Assembly: GCA_024236235.1 (NCBI GenBank)
Contig: JACKKV010000011.1
Span: forward strand, 1 to 43,591
Direction: 5' to 3'
DNA from: Novosphingobium sp.
GTDB taxonomy: Bacteria; Pseudomonadota; Alphaproteobacteria; Sphingomonadales; Sphingomonadaceae
DNA: 43,591 bases
A program made the translations under genes and the position numbers. The first letter of the stretch is position 1; each line of letters opens with the position of its first letter. Below, in pieces: positions 27,337-35,268 of the stretch. The notes under the pieces are model-generated. The model made no database searches and had not been told where the DNA came from. It saw nothing but the letters and a program-made list of their open reading frames with translations.

Positions 27337-28578
27337 ATGGGCAGGCTTACGGCGACGGCGGTTAAGGCGAATCTGTTGAAACCCGGCACCTATCAGGATG
27401 GGGACGGGCTATTTCTCAAAGTACGTGCTGATCGCGCTGGCGGAGCAGGCAGTGCGCAATGGCTTGTGCGAATCCAGCGCGATGGGAAGCGCCAAGACAT
27501 GGGGCTGGGCAGTGCCAAGACAGTCACGCTGGCGCAAGCACGCGCAAAGGCTGACGAACTGCGCAACGCAGTCAAGGTTGGAAAGCGCGATGTGTTGGCT
27601 GAGAGAAAGGACGAAGCGGCGGCCAAGATTTCCTTTCGCGTTGCCGCGCGCCAATACCACGCCGAAAACGAAGCTGGCTGGAAAAGCGCCGTCTATGGCC
27701 GCCAGTGGCTCGCCAGTCTGGAAAACTATGCCTTCCCGAAACTTGGCGATATGCCGACCGGCGCAATCGCCGCCGCTGACATAATCACCGTACTGACGCC
27801 GATATGGCAGGAGATTCCCGAAACCGCCCGGCAAGTGCGCAACCGGATTTGTGCCGTGCTCGATTATGCTCATGCCAAGGGCTGGCGTTCACGCGAAGCG
27901 CCATCGGGCAATGGTAGCTTGAAAGCGGGGCGTGGTCTGCCCCGGCAGGTGAAGGCGCGGGAAAACCGCAAAGCGATGCCCTATGTTGCTCTGCCGGGTT
28001 TCATCACTGCCCTGCGCCGCAAACCTTCATTTGGGCGACTGGCGCTCGAACTCTTGATCCTGACAGGTGTGCGAAGCCAAGAGGTTCGGTTGGCGACGTG
28101 GGCCGAATTTGACCTTGAAGCGCGTCTGTGGACGATTCCCGCCGATCACATGAAGCGGGGCAAGGCACATATCGTCCCGCTGTCGGACGCGGCCCTGGCG
28201 GTGCTCGCTAAGGCCGATGCTTTGCGCCTGTCTGAAAGCTATGTTGTTTTCCCCGGCGTAGCGGGCAAACCGATGTCGGACATGACGTTGCTTAAGGTGC
28301 TGCGCGACATGAGCGAACCATTCCACGTTCATGGCTTCCGCTCCGCTCTAACCGATTGGGCTGCGAACGAAGGCTTTGCCGATGCTGTAGTTGAAGCGGC
28401 GCTGGCGCATAAAACGCCGGACGCGGTGCAGGCAGCTTATCGCCGCACAACCTATCTGGGCACGCCGGGCCAGCAGGGTGCGCGGGTGAAGCTGATGGAG
28501 GCGTGGGGGCGATTTTGTGTCAGTGGCCCGGTCGGCAAGGGCAGTGTGGTGCCATTGCCTGACAAGAAGGCGGGGTAG
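27337..28578 (+). CDS. int: Tyrosine-type site-specific integrase (P4-like, DUF4102 N-terminus)
   Basis: A 413-residue integrase that would insert and excise the island at tRNA-Tyr. The N-terminal arm-binding domain starts MGRLTATAVKANLLKPGTY with YQDGDGLFLKV; a core-binding domain follows. The catalytic set is complete: Arg246 in LTGVRSQEVRLATW, a Lys near 276 in MKRGKAHIVPLS, His332 and Arg335 in VHGFRSALTDWA, His358 in ALAHKTPD and Tyr373 in AYRRTTYLG. I chose ATG 27337; a GTG at 27325 would add four residues and overlap an octamer box. It is the first gene of the island, reading away from tRNA-Tyr. Confidence 0.95.
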   Translation: MGRLTATAVKANLLKPGTYQDGDGLFLKVRADRAGGAGSAQWLVRIQRDGKRQDMGLGSAKTVTLAQARAKADELRNAVKVGKRDVLAERKDEAAAKISFRVAARQYHAENEAGWKSAVYGRQWLASLENYAFPKLGDMPTGAIAAADIITVLTPIWQEIPETARQVRNRICAVLDYAHAKGWRSREAPSGNGSLKAGRGLPRQVKARENRKAMPYVALPGFITALRRKPSFGRLALELLILTGVRSQEVRLATWAEFDLEARLWTIPADHMKRGKAHIVPLSDAALAVLAKADALRLSESYVVFPGVAGKPMSDMTLLKVLRDMSEPFHVHGFRSALTDWAANEGFADAVVEAALAHKTPDAVQAAYRRTTYLGTPGQQGARVKLMEAWGRFCVSGPVGKGSVVPLPDKKAG

Positions 28579-28685
28579 TGCTGCGCGACGGACCACTCCG
28601 CGAGGGGGCGGAGATCATTCGTCTAAGGGGATAAAGCCGCAAACTTGCTTGCATGCCAGCCGCTCGGCAACGATTATCGGCGGCC

Positions 28686-29615
28686 ATGACCGAACAATGG
28701 ATTCCTGCATCCAAGGCAATCGAAATTGCCAACGATGAGGTTGCACTTTGCACGCGACTGCATGCCGGACTGATTTCGGCGCGGGCTGATCTATTGATCA
28801 TCAATCACAAGGAAGAGCGCAGCGCCAAAATACCTCAAGGTTTTTGGTGGAGCGAGGGGCATGCAGCCTTGCAACAAGATTGGCGTTCCGGTGATTTCGA
28901 AACGTGGATCGATGGTAAACTTCAGTGCAAGGCCTTTGGCGTCAAGTTCGCGCTTAGTGAAGTGCTGGAAATGGTGCCTTTTGAGAGGCGCGCGCTAATT
29001 GCTCGCAGCCTTTCGGTCGCTGGCAATCCGGATTGGGTTTCGGCACAGGTTGCCCGTCAGCTTTCATACGAGGCGGGACACAGGAAAGACCCTAGCGAGG
29101 CCATTCTGGAACTGGCCCGTCTGGGGTTTGTGTCGGGCAGGGCTGTTGAATTGGAAGCCTATCGGCAAATGCCAACCGGTCATGAGATCAAGTTGGAGCA
29201 GCGCGAGTGGGACATTGAACCTTGGTTCTGGCGGGACTTCCTGCGTCCCGGAAAGGGCTCACGAGATTGGGACTTGGGGAAGTTTTCAGCGGCAGGAATA
29301 GGGCCGAGCGATATCCAATACGTCGCGCTTTCGGGTGTCCATTTCCTTCGAGAATCATTGGCCGCATTGGAATCCGCAAAGCCACTCCCGCTGGAAGCTG
29401 ATGAACAGAAACGCGGGCGCAAGCCGTCCTATGAGTGGGCCGCTGCAAGCAGCGCCGTCTGGGGTAGATTGAATCGCGGCGAGTTGATGCCTCACACTCA
29501 AGCCGACCTAGAGCTTGCGTTGATCAATGCACTGACAAAGGGCGATACTTCGCCAAGCGAAAGCACGGTGCGCCCCTACGCAAAGCTGATCTGGGAGGAG
29601 TTCCAGAAGCCTTGA
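28686..29615 (+). CDS. Island protein of unknown function with an RGRK-type C-terminal domain
   Basis: A 309-residue soluble protein (from ATG 28686; a TTG or GTG start at 28653 is less likely). I know no function. The first half is mixed alpha/beta with QGFWWSEGHAALQQDWRSGD and SEVLEMVPFERRALIARSL. The C-terminus, KRGRKPSYEWAAASSAVWGR then HTQADLELALINAL and SPSESTVRPYAKLIWEEF, resembles a short domain seen at the end of many alphaproteobacterial phage and island proteins. Its RGRKP core is like an AT-hook and the last helices could form a winged helix. A role in island regulation or partitioning is possible but unproven. It is flanked by gaps of about 107 and 131 bases, so it is likely its own unit. 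Confidence 0.7.
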   Translation: MTEQWIPASKAIEIANDEVALCTRLHAGLISARADLLIINHKEERSAKIPQGFWWSEGHAALQQDWRSGDFETWIDGKLQCKAFGVKFALSEVLEMVPFERRALIARSLSVAGNPDWVSAQVARQLSYEAGHRKDPSEAILELARLGFVSGRAVELEAYRQMPTGHEIKLEQREWDIEPWFWRDFLRPGKGSRDWDLGKFSAAGIGPSDIQYVALSGVHFLRESLAALESAKPLPLEADEQKRGRKPSYEWAAASSAVWGRLNRGELMPHTQADLELALINALTKGDTSPSESTVRPYAKLIWEEFQKP

Positions 29616-29746
29616 GCGAAGGCTGATAATTCCGCACCACCACAATTCCCGGCCTTATTTCGGCCTTTCCGTCCGACAAGGCATCGCAAACCGCCGATGT
29701 TCCCATGCACCCGCTGGCACCCGCCAGCCGCATCGGAGCAATTGCC

Positions 29747-29914
29747 ATGGAACGTCTCGCCTATTCGATCAATGAAACCGCCCGCACGCTGAGCCTGGGC
29801 CGAACCTCGATTTACGCCATGATCGCCGATGGACGGCTGGAATCCTTCAAGTTGGGCACCCGCACGCTCATCAAGGCGGAATCGATCCGCCGTCTAGTGG
29901 ACGGGCAGGCCTGA
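29747..29914 (+). CDS. AlpA/Xis-like HTH protein, candidate excisionase
   Basis: A 55-residue protein made of a single MerR-type helix-turn-helix of the HTH_17/excisionase group: RLAYSINETARTLSLGRTSI, then YAMIADGRLESFKLGTRTLI and KAESIRRLV. Such proteins bend DNA at att sites or activate integrase genes. Start 29747 has GGAG upstream; the frame is open from 29705. It is 5 bases upstream of the next gene and belongs to a three-gene unit with a second recombinase. Confidence 0.8.
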   Translation: MERLAYSINETARTLSLGRTSIYAMIADGRLESFKLGTRTLIKAESIRRLVDGQA

Positions 29915-29919
29915 CCGCC

Positions 29920-30396
29920 ATGCCCCCACGGCGGGCCAATCCGCGACGGGTCAAGCTTCACCGCATTTATAGCGCGGCGGAACTGGCAGCCTGTCTCGGT
30001 GTGCACAAGAACACCGTGCGGCACTGGCAGGCCAATGGGCTGGAGCCTGTCAGCAAGGGCCGCCCTACTTTGTTTGACGGGGAAACCGTTCGCGCTTTCC
30101 TCGCCAAACGCAACGCTAGTCGCAAGCGGCCCTGTCCGCCCGGAACGCTCTATTGCTTCAAGTGCCGCCAGCCGCGCCCTCCTGCCATGGGGATGGTGGA
30201 AGCTTCCTGCCAGAATGCCACCACGGGCAACCTGAGCGCCATTTGCGAAGTCTGCGGTACCATGATGCACCGCCGCACCCGCCTGTCTGCAATCGCTTCG
30301 ATCATGCCCAATCTGGACGTTCAAATCAGGGAGGCAGGCCCACGCATATGTGAGCGCACCGAACCTTCCCTGAATTGTGACAATCGAAAGGATTGA
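29920..30396 (+). CDS. HTH protein with CxxC zinc-ribbon-like pairs
   Basis: A 158-residue protein. The N-terminal part (LHRIYSAAELAACLGVHKNT, VRHWQANGLEPVSKGRPTLF) is a MerR-like helix-turn-helix with a wing. The second part has cysteine pairs at CFKCRQPRPP and CEVCGTMMHRRTRL, spaced as in a small zinc ribbon. The tail after RTRL looks unstructured. It is probably a DNA-binding accessory factor for the recombinase that follows after 5 bases; this role is inferred from position. Confidence 0.75.
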   Translation: MPPRRANPRRVKLHRIYSAAELAACLGVHKNTVRHWQANGLEPVSKGRPTLFDGETVRAFLAKRNASRKRPCPPGTLYCFKCRQPRPPAMGMVEASCQNATTGNLSAICEVCGTMMHRRTRLSAIASIMPNLDVQIREAGPRICERTEPSLNCDNRKD

Positions 30397-30401
30397 AAGC
30401 C

Positions 30402-31556
30402 ATGGCAAAGCACAGTGCCGCAAACGCCCGGATCAAGCGCAAATACTTCAACTATCTGAAAGAGGCGCAGCGCCGGGACGAAGCATCGATCGATGCAGTC
30501 GCGAAGGCGCTGGCGCGCTTTGAAGAAGCGAACGGGCGCAAGGACTTCAAGACCTTTCACCCGGCGCAGGCGGTGGCCTTCAAACGCAAGCTGGACAAGC
30601 AACCGGCTGTCCGCACCGGCAAGCCCCTGAGTCGGGCGACGGTCAATTCCACCTTGTCCGCCCTGCGCGCGTTCTTTGTTTGGCTGGCTGGGCAGCCCGG
30701 TTACAAATCCCGCCTGTCCTATGCCGATGCCGACTATTTCAACCTGGCCGAAAAGGACGTGCGGATTGCCAAGGCTGCACGGCACAAGCCGTTCCCGACG
30801 CTGGAACAGGTCCACCACGTCATCTCCACCATGCCGACCGGCACCGCCATTGAATTACGCAACCGGGCGCTGGTGGCTTTCGCCCTGCTGACGGGCGCAC
30901 GGGACGGTGCGCTGGCGTCGTTCCGGCTCAAGCACGTCGATCTGGTGCAAGGGCGTGTCGATCAGGATGCGCGCGACGTGCGGACGAAAGCCAGCAAGAC
31001 CTTCGCGACATGGTTTTTCCCGGTTGGCGGCGACGCGCTCCAGATTGTGCAGGGCTGGTGCGAGTATCTGCGCGCCACCATGCTTTGGGGCGATGACGAC
31101 CCGCTGTTCCCGCCTACGCAAATCGGGCTGGGCGAGAATGGCGGTTTTGTTCCGGTCGGCCTGCGCCGGGGCGAATGCTGGCAGGGGGCTGGGCCGATCC
31201 GTGACATATTCCGCCATGCCTTCGCGGCGGCTGGCCTGCCCTATTTCAACCCGCATTCGCTGCGCGATACGCTGGTGCAGCTTGGCGAACAGGTCTGCAC
31301 CACGCCGGAGCAATTCAAGGCATGGTCGCAGAATCTTGGGCATGAGCGTGTGATGACGACACTTACAAGCTACGGCACTGTTGCCCCGCATCGGCAGGCG
31401 GAATTGATCCGGGGCATGACCATTACCAAGGGCGCAGCGGGCAAATTGACGGTTGCGGTCGACCCGGCCCTTGTGGCGCAGGTGCTGGTCGCCATGCAGA
31501 ATTTGCCGAGCGACGGGCCGGGCTTGAAAAACGGTGACAATCCGTTAATGCTTTGA
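30402..31556 (+). CDS. Second tyrosine recombinase of the island
   Basis: A 384-residue tyrosine recombinase unlike the first one. It lacks the DUF4102 domain and has a SAM-like core-binding domain (KRKYFNYLKEAQRRDEASID, SRATVNSTLSALRAFFVWLA). The catalytic residues are all present: Arg167 in LLTGARDGALASFRL, Lys199 in KASKTFATW, His285 and Arg288 in NPHSLRDTLVQLG, His314 in LGHERVMTT and Tyr324 in LTSYGTV. Start 30402 has AAGGA upstream. It follows the two HTH genes in one unit and stops 40 bases before hxsA, so read-through into the hxs genes is possible. Confidence 0.92.
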   Translation: MAKHSAANARIKRKYFNYLKEAQRRDEASIDAVAKALARFEEANGRKDFKTFHPAQAVAFKRKLDKQPAVRTGKPLSRATVNSTLSALRAFFVWLAGQPGYKSRLSYADADYFNLAEKDVRIAKAARHKPFPTLEQVHHVISTMPTGTAIELRNRALVAFALLTGARDGALASFRLKHVDLVQGRVDQDARDVRTKASKTFATWFFPVGGDALQIVQGWCEYLRATMLWGDDDPLFPPTQIGLGENGGFVPVGLRRGECWQGAGPIRDIFRHAFAAAGLPYFNPHSLRDTLVQLGEQVCTTPEQFKAWSQNLGHERVMTTLTSYGTVAPHRQAELIRGMTITKGAAGKLTVAVDPALVAQVLVAMQNLPSDGPGLKNGDNPLML

Positions 31557-31596
31557 TACTAATTCAGTCGAAATTCAAATCTGCAAGGAGCAGGCT

Positions 31597-31866
31597 ATGA
31601 AGAAGAGCTTTCTGAAACCTTTTGCGGCAACAGTTGGCGGTATCTTCGCTGCATCGAGTGCTAACGCAGCTGTCGTCCCGCTCGACACCGCAGTCCCTGC
31701 ATTAATCTCCAGCGCGAGAGAGAATTTGGCGGGTGCAGATGTTGTGCTCCAGCACGCTGTGGCAACCGTCGAGCTTGCCGCGCACGGGTCGCATTCGAGC
31801 CACGCTTCGCACGCGAGCCACGCCTCTCACGCCAGCCACAGCTCGCACGCCTCCAGCGCGTACTAA
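31597..31866 (+). CDS. hxsA: HxsA-type His-Xaa-Ser repeat precursor peptide
   Basis: An 89-residue precursor. Residues 1-24 look like a Sec signal peptide (MKKSFLKPFAATVGGIFAAS, cleavage after SANA). A middle section follows (VVPLDTAVPALISSARENLA, then GADVVLQHAVATVELAA). The C-terminus consists of eight consecutive His-Xaa-Ser triplets (HGS, HSS, four HAS, HSS, HAS) and the end SAY. Ser codons alternate between TCN and AGC, so the repeat is kept at protein level and is not a simple DNA repeat. GGAG precedes the start. It is followed by hxsD, hxsB and hxsC, so the triplets are the likely substrate of the two radical-SAM enzymes. The product is unknown. Confidence 0.88.
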   Translation: MKKSFLKPFAATVGGIFAASSANAAVVPLDTAVPALISSARENLAGADVVLQHAVATVELAAHGSHSSHASHASHASHASHSSHASSAY

Positions 31867-31902
31867 TTGAAGGCGGGCGCAGCCCGTTCAGAAGGCGTAC
31901 CC

Positions 31903-32214
31903 ATGCCCAACTCCAGAGCTGGGGTGGCGTCATTTGACGTTACCTTTCCCCTTGCCGTGTATAGTATGGAGGCTCTCAAGCGTGCGGCATACGCGCTCAT
32001 GCATCGAGCGACCGTGAAGCTCGACATCACTAATGATTCGGTGCGGTGCACAGTCACCCCAATGTCGAACAAGGAAGCTCCAGCAGTCATTGAGCGGGAC
32101 TTTCTCCGTGAAGTCATCGACCATGACCTTCGCCTTTCCATCGAAGCTCAGACCGAGCAAACGCGAACAGCAATCCTAGGCCTGACCTTTTCGCGGACCG
32201 GCTTGCAGGGATGA
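31903..32214 (+). CDS. hxsD: His-Xaa-Ser system protein HxsD
   Basis: A 103-residue protein of the HxsD family. The conserved features are ASFDVTFPLAVYSMEALKRA near the start and FLREVIDHDLRLSIEAQTEQ followed by TRTAILGLTFSRT at the end. It has no signal peptide or cysteine motif (one Cys in VRCTVTP). A role as peptide-binding partner for the radical-SAM enzymes is an attractive guess, not shown. ATG 31903 has AGAAGG upstream; a TTG at 31867 would abut the hxsA stop. The stop overlaps the hxsB start as ATGA. Confidence 0.85.
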   Translation: MPNSRAGVASFDVTFPLAVYSMEALKRAAYALMHRATVKLDITNDSVRCTVTPMSNKEAPAVIERDFLREVIDHDLRLSIEAQTEQTRTAILGLTFSRTGLQG

Positions 32215-33671
32215 GCAAGTTTCAATCGCTTCAGAAATACGAAGAAACGCTAGCTTCTGGATATCGCTTGCTCCCTTTCAGGTTTACCCAATTGGAGGGA
32301 GACGCCTATGTCGCCTCCAACATGGTTGGCGAGTTCATCGTTATGGATCGGGCGGCACTAGATGACTTCGCCGGCGGCCGACTTAACCCTCGTGGTCCCG
32401 TCTACGACGAATTGAAGGCCAAGCATTTTCTACTAGACGGTGATTCCGACGTCACGGTCGACCTCTTGTCCGTCAAGCTGCGGACCAAGCTCGCACCACT
32501 AGCAAACTTCACTGCCCTACACCTCTTCGTGACGACATTGCGCTGCGATCACTCCTGCCCCTACTGTCAGGTGTCGCGCGCTAATGATGACCGACAAGAA
32601 TTCGACATGTCGGAAGAGACGGCGCTAAAATCGATAGAACTGGCATTCCGCTCTCCCTCGCCAGTCCTGAAATTCGAGTTCCAAGGCGGCGAGTCCCTGC
32701 TCAACCTCAATCTGATCCGATTTATTATCGAAGAGGTTAAACGGCGAAACGCTGAAGAACGCCGGGATATTCAGTTCGTCATCGCGACCAACCTCGCCCT
32801 TCTCTCCGACGAGGCAATCGAGTTGGCGCGCCAGCACGACATCCTCATCTCGACATCGCTCGATGGCCCCGAGGACCTGCACAATCGCAACAGACCCCGG
32901 CCGGGCAACGACTCCTACAAGAGGACTATCGAGGGCATCCAGCGCGTACGTCGGGAGCTTGGTCGGGATCGCGTGGGTGCGTTGATGACTACGACAGCCG
33001 CCAGCCTCAATCAGGTCAAGCCGATAGTCGACGAGTACATTGCTCAAGATTTTCGAGGCATATTTCTTCGTCCGCTATCGCCGTATGGCTTTGCCATTAA
33101 GACGAAATTCTACCAAGCGTACGACCAGTCCAAGTGGTTAGAATTCTATTTCGAAGGCTTGGACTACATCATCGACCTCAATTTGAAGGGGTTCGGTTTC
33201 ACCGAATATTACGCAGCGATGGTGCTGCGGAAAATGCTCACGCCGTTCCAGCCGGGTTACGTTGACCTGCTCAGCCCGGCCGGTGCCGGAGTGGCCGCCG
33301 TGGTCTATAACTACGATGGTGACGTCTACGCTTCTGATGAAAGCCGGATGTTAGCGGAAATGGGCGATAAGAGCTTTTGCATCGGCAATGTGCACAGCAA
33401 CACGTACGAGGAAATTTTCCTAGACGACACGCTGCTTGAGGCTCTCGAAAGCTCTTTCGCGTCGAGTGTCCCGATGTGCTCGTGGTGCGCGTTCGAGCCA
33501 TACTGCGGGGCAGATCCAGTGTTCCATCACGCCACGCAGTCGGACTTCGTTGGCAAAAAGCCGCTATCAGCATTCTGCAATCGCAATATGGCGGTTTTCA
33601 AAGGGCTCATTCAGAGGATGAACAGCCGACCAGAAGTGCGCGAGATTTTCGAGCGCTGGGCGTATATGTAA
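32211..33671 (+). CDS. hxsB: Radical-SAM maturase HxsB
   Basis: A 486-residue radical-SAM enzyme. The Fe-S/SAM site is C112-x3-C116-x2-C119 in LRCDHSCPYCQVS, and the SAM-contacting motif FEFQGGESL covers residues 155-163. The C-terminal extension carries cysteines at 390, 423, 426, 432 and 456 (MCSWCAFEPYCGADP), an arrangement close to SPASM domains that hold auxiliary Fe-S clusters, although the usual fourth close Cys is absent. It should modify the HxsA repeats in the cytosol by radical chemistry. Codon use and composition are visibly lower in GC than the flanking chromosome. Its stop overlaps the hxsC ATG (TAATG at 33669-33673). Confidence 0.92.
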   Translation: MSKFQSLQKYEETLASGYRLLPFRFTQLEGDAYVASNMVGEFIVMDRAALDDFAGGRLNPRGPVYDELKAKHFLLDGDSDVTVDLLSVKLRTKLAPLANFTALHLFVTTLRCDHSCPYCQVSRANDDRQEFDMSEETALKSIELAFRSPSPVLKFEFQGGESLLNLNLIRFIIEEVKRRNAEERRDIQFVIATNLALLSDEAIELARQHDILISTSLDGPEDLHNRNRPRPGNDSYKRTIEGIQRVRRELGRDRVGALMTTTAASLNQVKPIVDEYIAQDFRGIFLRPLSPYGFAIKTKFYQAYDQSKWLEFYFEGLDYIIDLNLKGFGFTEYYAAMVLRKMLTPFQPGYVDLLSPAGAGVAAVVYNYDGDVYASDESRMLAEMGDKSFCIGNVHSNTYEEIFLDDTLLEALESSFASSVPMCSWCAFEPYCGADPVFHHATQSDFVGKKPLSAFCNRNMAVFKGLIQRMNSRPEVREIFERWAYM

Positions 33672-34849
33672 TGATCGTTCTTGGCACGCAGTCCGCCCGC
33701 TACTCCGGCGACATCCCCGCTTTTGAGCGCCGGACGGTTCGGGTTTCGACCGATCCGCATCGTCCAAGGGCTTTGCGCCAACGCGAAGCTTTCGTTGTCC
33801 GAAGCGACGATGTTCCGGAAGGGTTTGGCTGGTACATCTTGGTCGATCGCCCCAGTCGCAATCTCGATGCCCCTACCATCGAGCTCAGCGCCGATTTCAA
33901 TCACCTTGCAGATGGAGATGTGCTGCGCTTGGCGCCGACGAAGCACTCCCTCCGGGTGCTGTTCCGCAGAAACGCCTCGATCAACAGCTTCTTGCTCACG
34001 GAGCGCTGCAACAACCTCTGCCTGATGTGCTCACAGCCTCCGCGTAACGTCAACGACGGTTGGATCGTTGATGAGATTCTTGAGGCACTTCCGCTGATCG
34101 ACCCGGATGTACCTGAAATCATGTTTAGCGGCGGCGAGCCGACGTTGCTTGGCGACCGGTTCTTTGAGCTCGTGCAGGCTTGTAAATCATACCTCCCCCG
34201 GACAGCGCTCCATGTTCTGTCAAACGGGCGGTCTTTCGCAAACGCTGAATTCGCCGCAAAGCTGGGACGAATCCAGCACCACGACATCATGATCGGCATT
34301 CCGATCTACTCCGACCTATCCCATGTTCACGATTACGTTGTGCAGGCCGACGGCGCGTATGATGAAACGCTAAGAGGGGTGTTGAACCTCAGGCAGGCCG
34401 GTGTCCCGGTCGAGATACGCGTTGTCCTTCACAAGCAGACGGTTTCCAGGCTCCCCGCACTGGCTGAATTTATCACGCGGAATCTCCTTTTCGTGAATCA
34501 CGTCGCCTTGATGGGGTTGGAAATGACAGGCTTCACCAAGGCAAACTTGGAAGACCTCTGGATTGACCCGATTGAGTATCGGGCCCCTCTATCCAAGGCA
34601 GTCGGCATTCTCGACAGAGCTAAGATCAGGACATCGATTTACAACAGCCAACTATGCTTGCTGGATCGGACCATGTGGCCATTTGCTCGTCAATCAATCA
34701 GCGATTGGAAGCAAGAATACATGCCTGAATGCGACGGATGCACCATCAAAGATCGATGCGGTGGATTCTTCTCTTCAGCCCACCTGAGATATAGCTCTCA
34801 TATTGAGCCGGTGACTGGGGCAACTGGCGAGCCAGTTGAATTAACTTAA
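33671..34849 (+). CDS. hxsC: Radical-SAM maturase HxsC
   Basis: A 392-residue second radical-SAM enzyme, clearly different from HxsB. The core motif is C113-x3-C117-x2-C120 in LTERCNNLCLMCSQPP and the SAM motif is MFSGGEPTLLG. A C-terminal cysteine set (Cys329, then C354DGC357 and C363 in CDGCTIKDRCGGFF) could bind another cluster. The N-terminal 100 residues have no cysteine and may bind the substrate. The start at 33671 is fixed by overlap with the hxsB stop. It is the last gene of the hxs set; a terminator lies 136 bases after it. Confidence 0.92.
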   Translation: MIVLGTQSARYSGDIPAFERRTVRVSTDPHRPRALRQREAFVVRSDDVPEGFGWYILVDRPSRNLDAPTIELSADFNHLADGDVLRLAPTKHSLRVLFRRNASINSFLLTERCNNLCLMCSQPPRNVNDGWIVDEILEALPLIDPDVPEIMFSGGEPTLLGDRFFELVQACKSYLPRTALHVLSNGRSFANAEFAAKLGRIQHHDIMIGIPIYSDLSHVHDYVVQADGAYDETLRGVLNLRQAGVPVEIRVVLHKQTVSRLPALAEFITRNLLFVNHVALMGLEMTGFTKANLEDLWIDPIEYRAPLSKAVGILDRAKIRTSIYNSQLCLLDRTMWPFARQSISDWKQEYMPECDGCTIKDRCGGFFSSAHLRYSSHIEPVTGATGEPVELT

Positions 34850-34985
34850 ATGTCCGCCGTGCGCGCGACGACCCCGGGTGAACCAAGGCACTGGAAAGTC
34901 GTCGTGTTTTCGACCGCCTCATTGAATATGACATGCTGGCAGACGTCCAAGTCAATTTTGACTGAGAAGCTGCCACGGCCGGAAA

Positions 34986-35007
34986 CGCGGAGATTTCCGC
35001 GCTTTTT
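34986..35007 (+). terminator. Terminator closing the hxs genes
   Basis: CGCGGA (34986-34991), loop GATT, TCCGCG (34996-35001), then C and TTTTT. Position and strand fit the end of the hxs transcript. Confidence 0.8.
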
Positions 35008-35117
35008 GCGTCCGATTTGTCGCGTACGGTGTGTAGTCCTATACCCACTATTCTGGACCAGTTACAGCGCCAGAATTTAACCGCCGGACCTGCATCGCGT
35101 TACCGGCTGGCATTTAG

Positions 35118-35144
35118 CCCGTGGCCGGTTTGACCGGCCACGGG
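35118..35144. repeat. Perfect 12-bp inverted repeat with 3-base loop
   Basis: CCCGTGGCCGGT, loop TTG, ACCGGCCACGGG. There is no T-run on either side, so it is not a standard terminator. It lies just inside the right end of the island; a role is unknown. Confidence 0.7.
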
Positions 35145-35196
35145 TCCATCCCGCCAGCGCGATCTAATCGCTGATAGCGCGATGCCGCCGCAAAAG

Positions 35197-35216
35197 TGTG
35201 GGGCAAAATGTGGGGC
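35197..35216 (+). repeat. Right pair of TGTGGGGC octamers, likely arm sites
   Basis: TGTGGGGC at 35197-35204 and 35209-35216, 12 bases apart start to start, mirrors the left pair at 27258 and 27269 (11 apart). Both pairs read in the same direction. Confidence 0.6.
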
Positions 35217-35268
35217 GTGATCTTTAGAAGGCAAAATTAACATTTATAAACAATCCTATAAGGCCTTA

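Noticed and set aside
31786..31855. CRISPR-like or simple tandem DNA repeat
   Set aside because: The units are 9 bases, in frame, with varied synonymous codons; it is the His-Xaa-Ser coding array.
34850..35080. Open frame of 76 codons starting directly at the hxsC stop, possible fifth hxs gene
   Set aside because: It runs across a clear terminator hairpin at 34986-35007, has no recognisable motif, and its codon pattern looks random.
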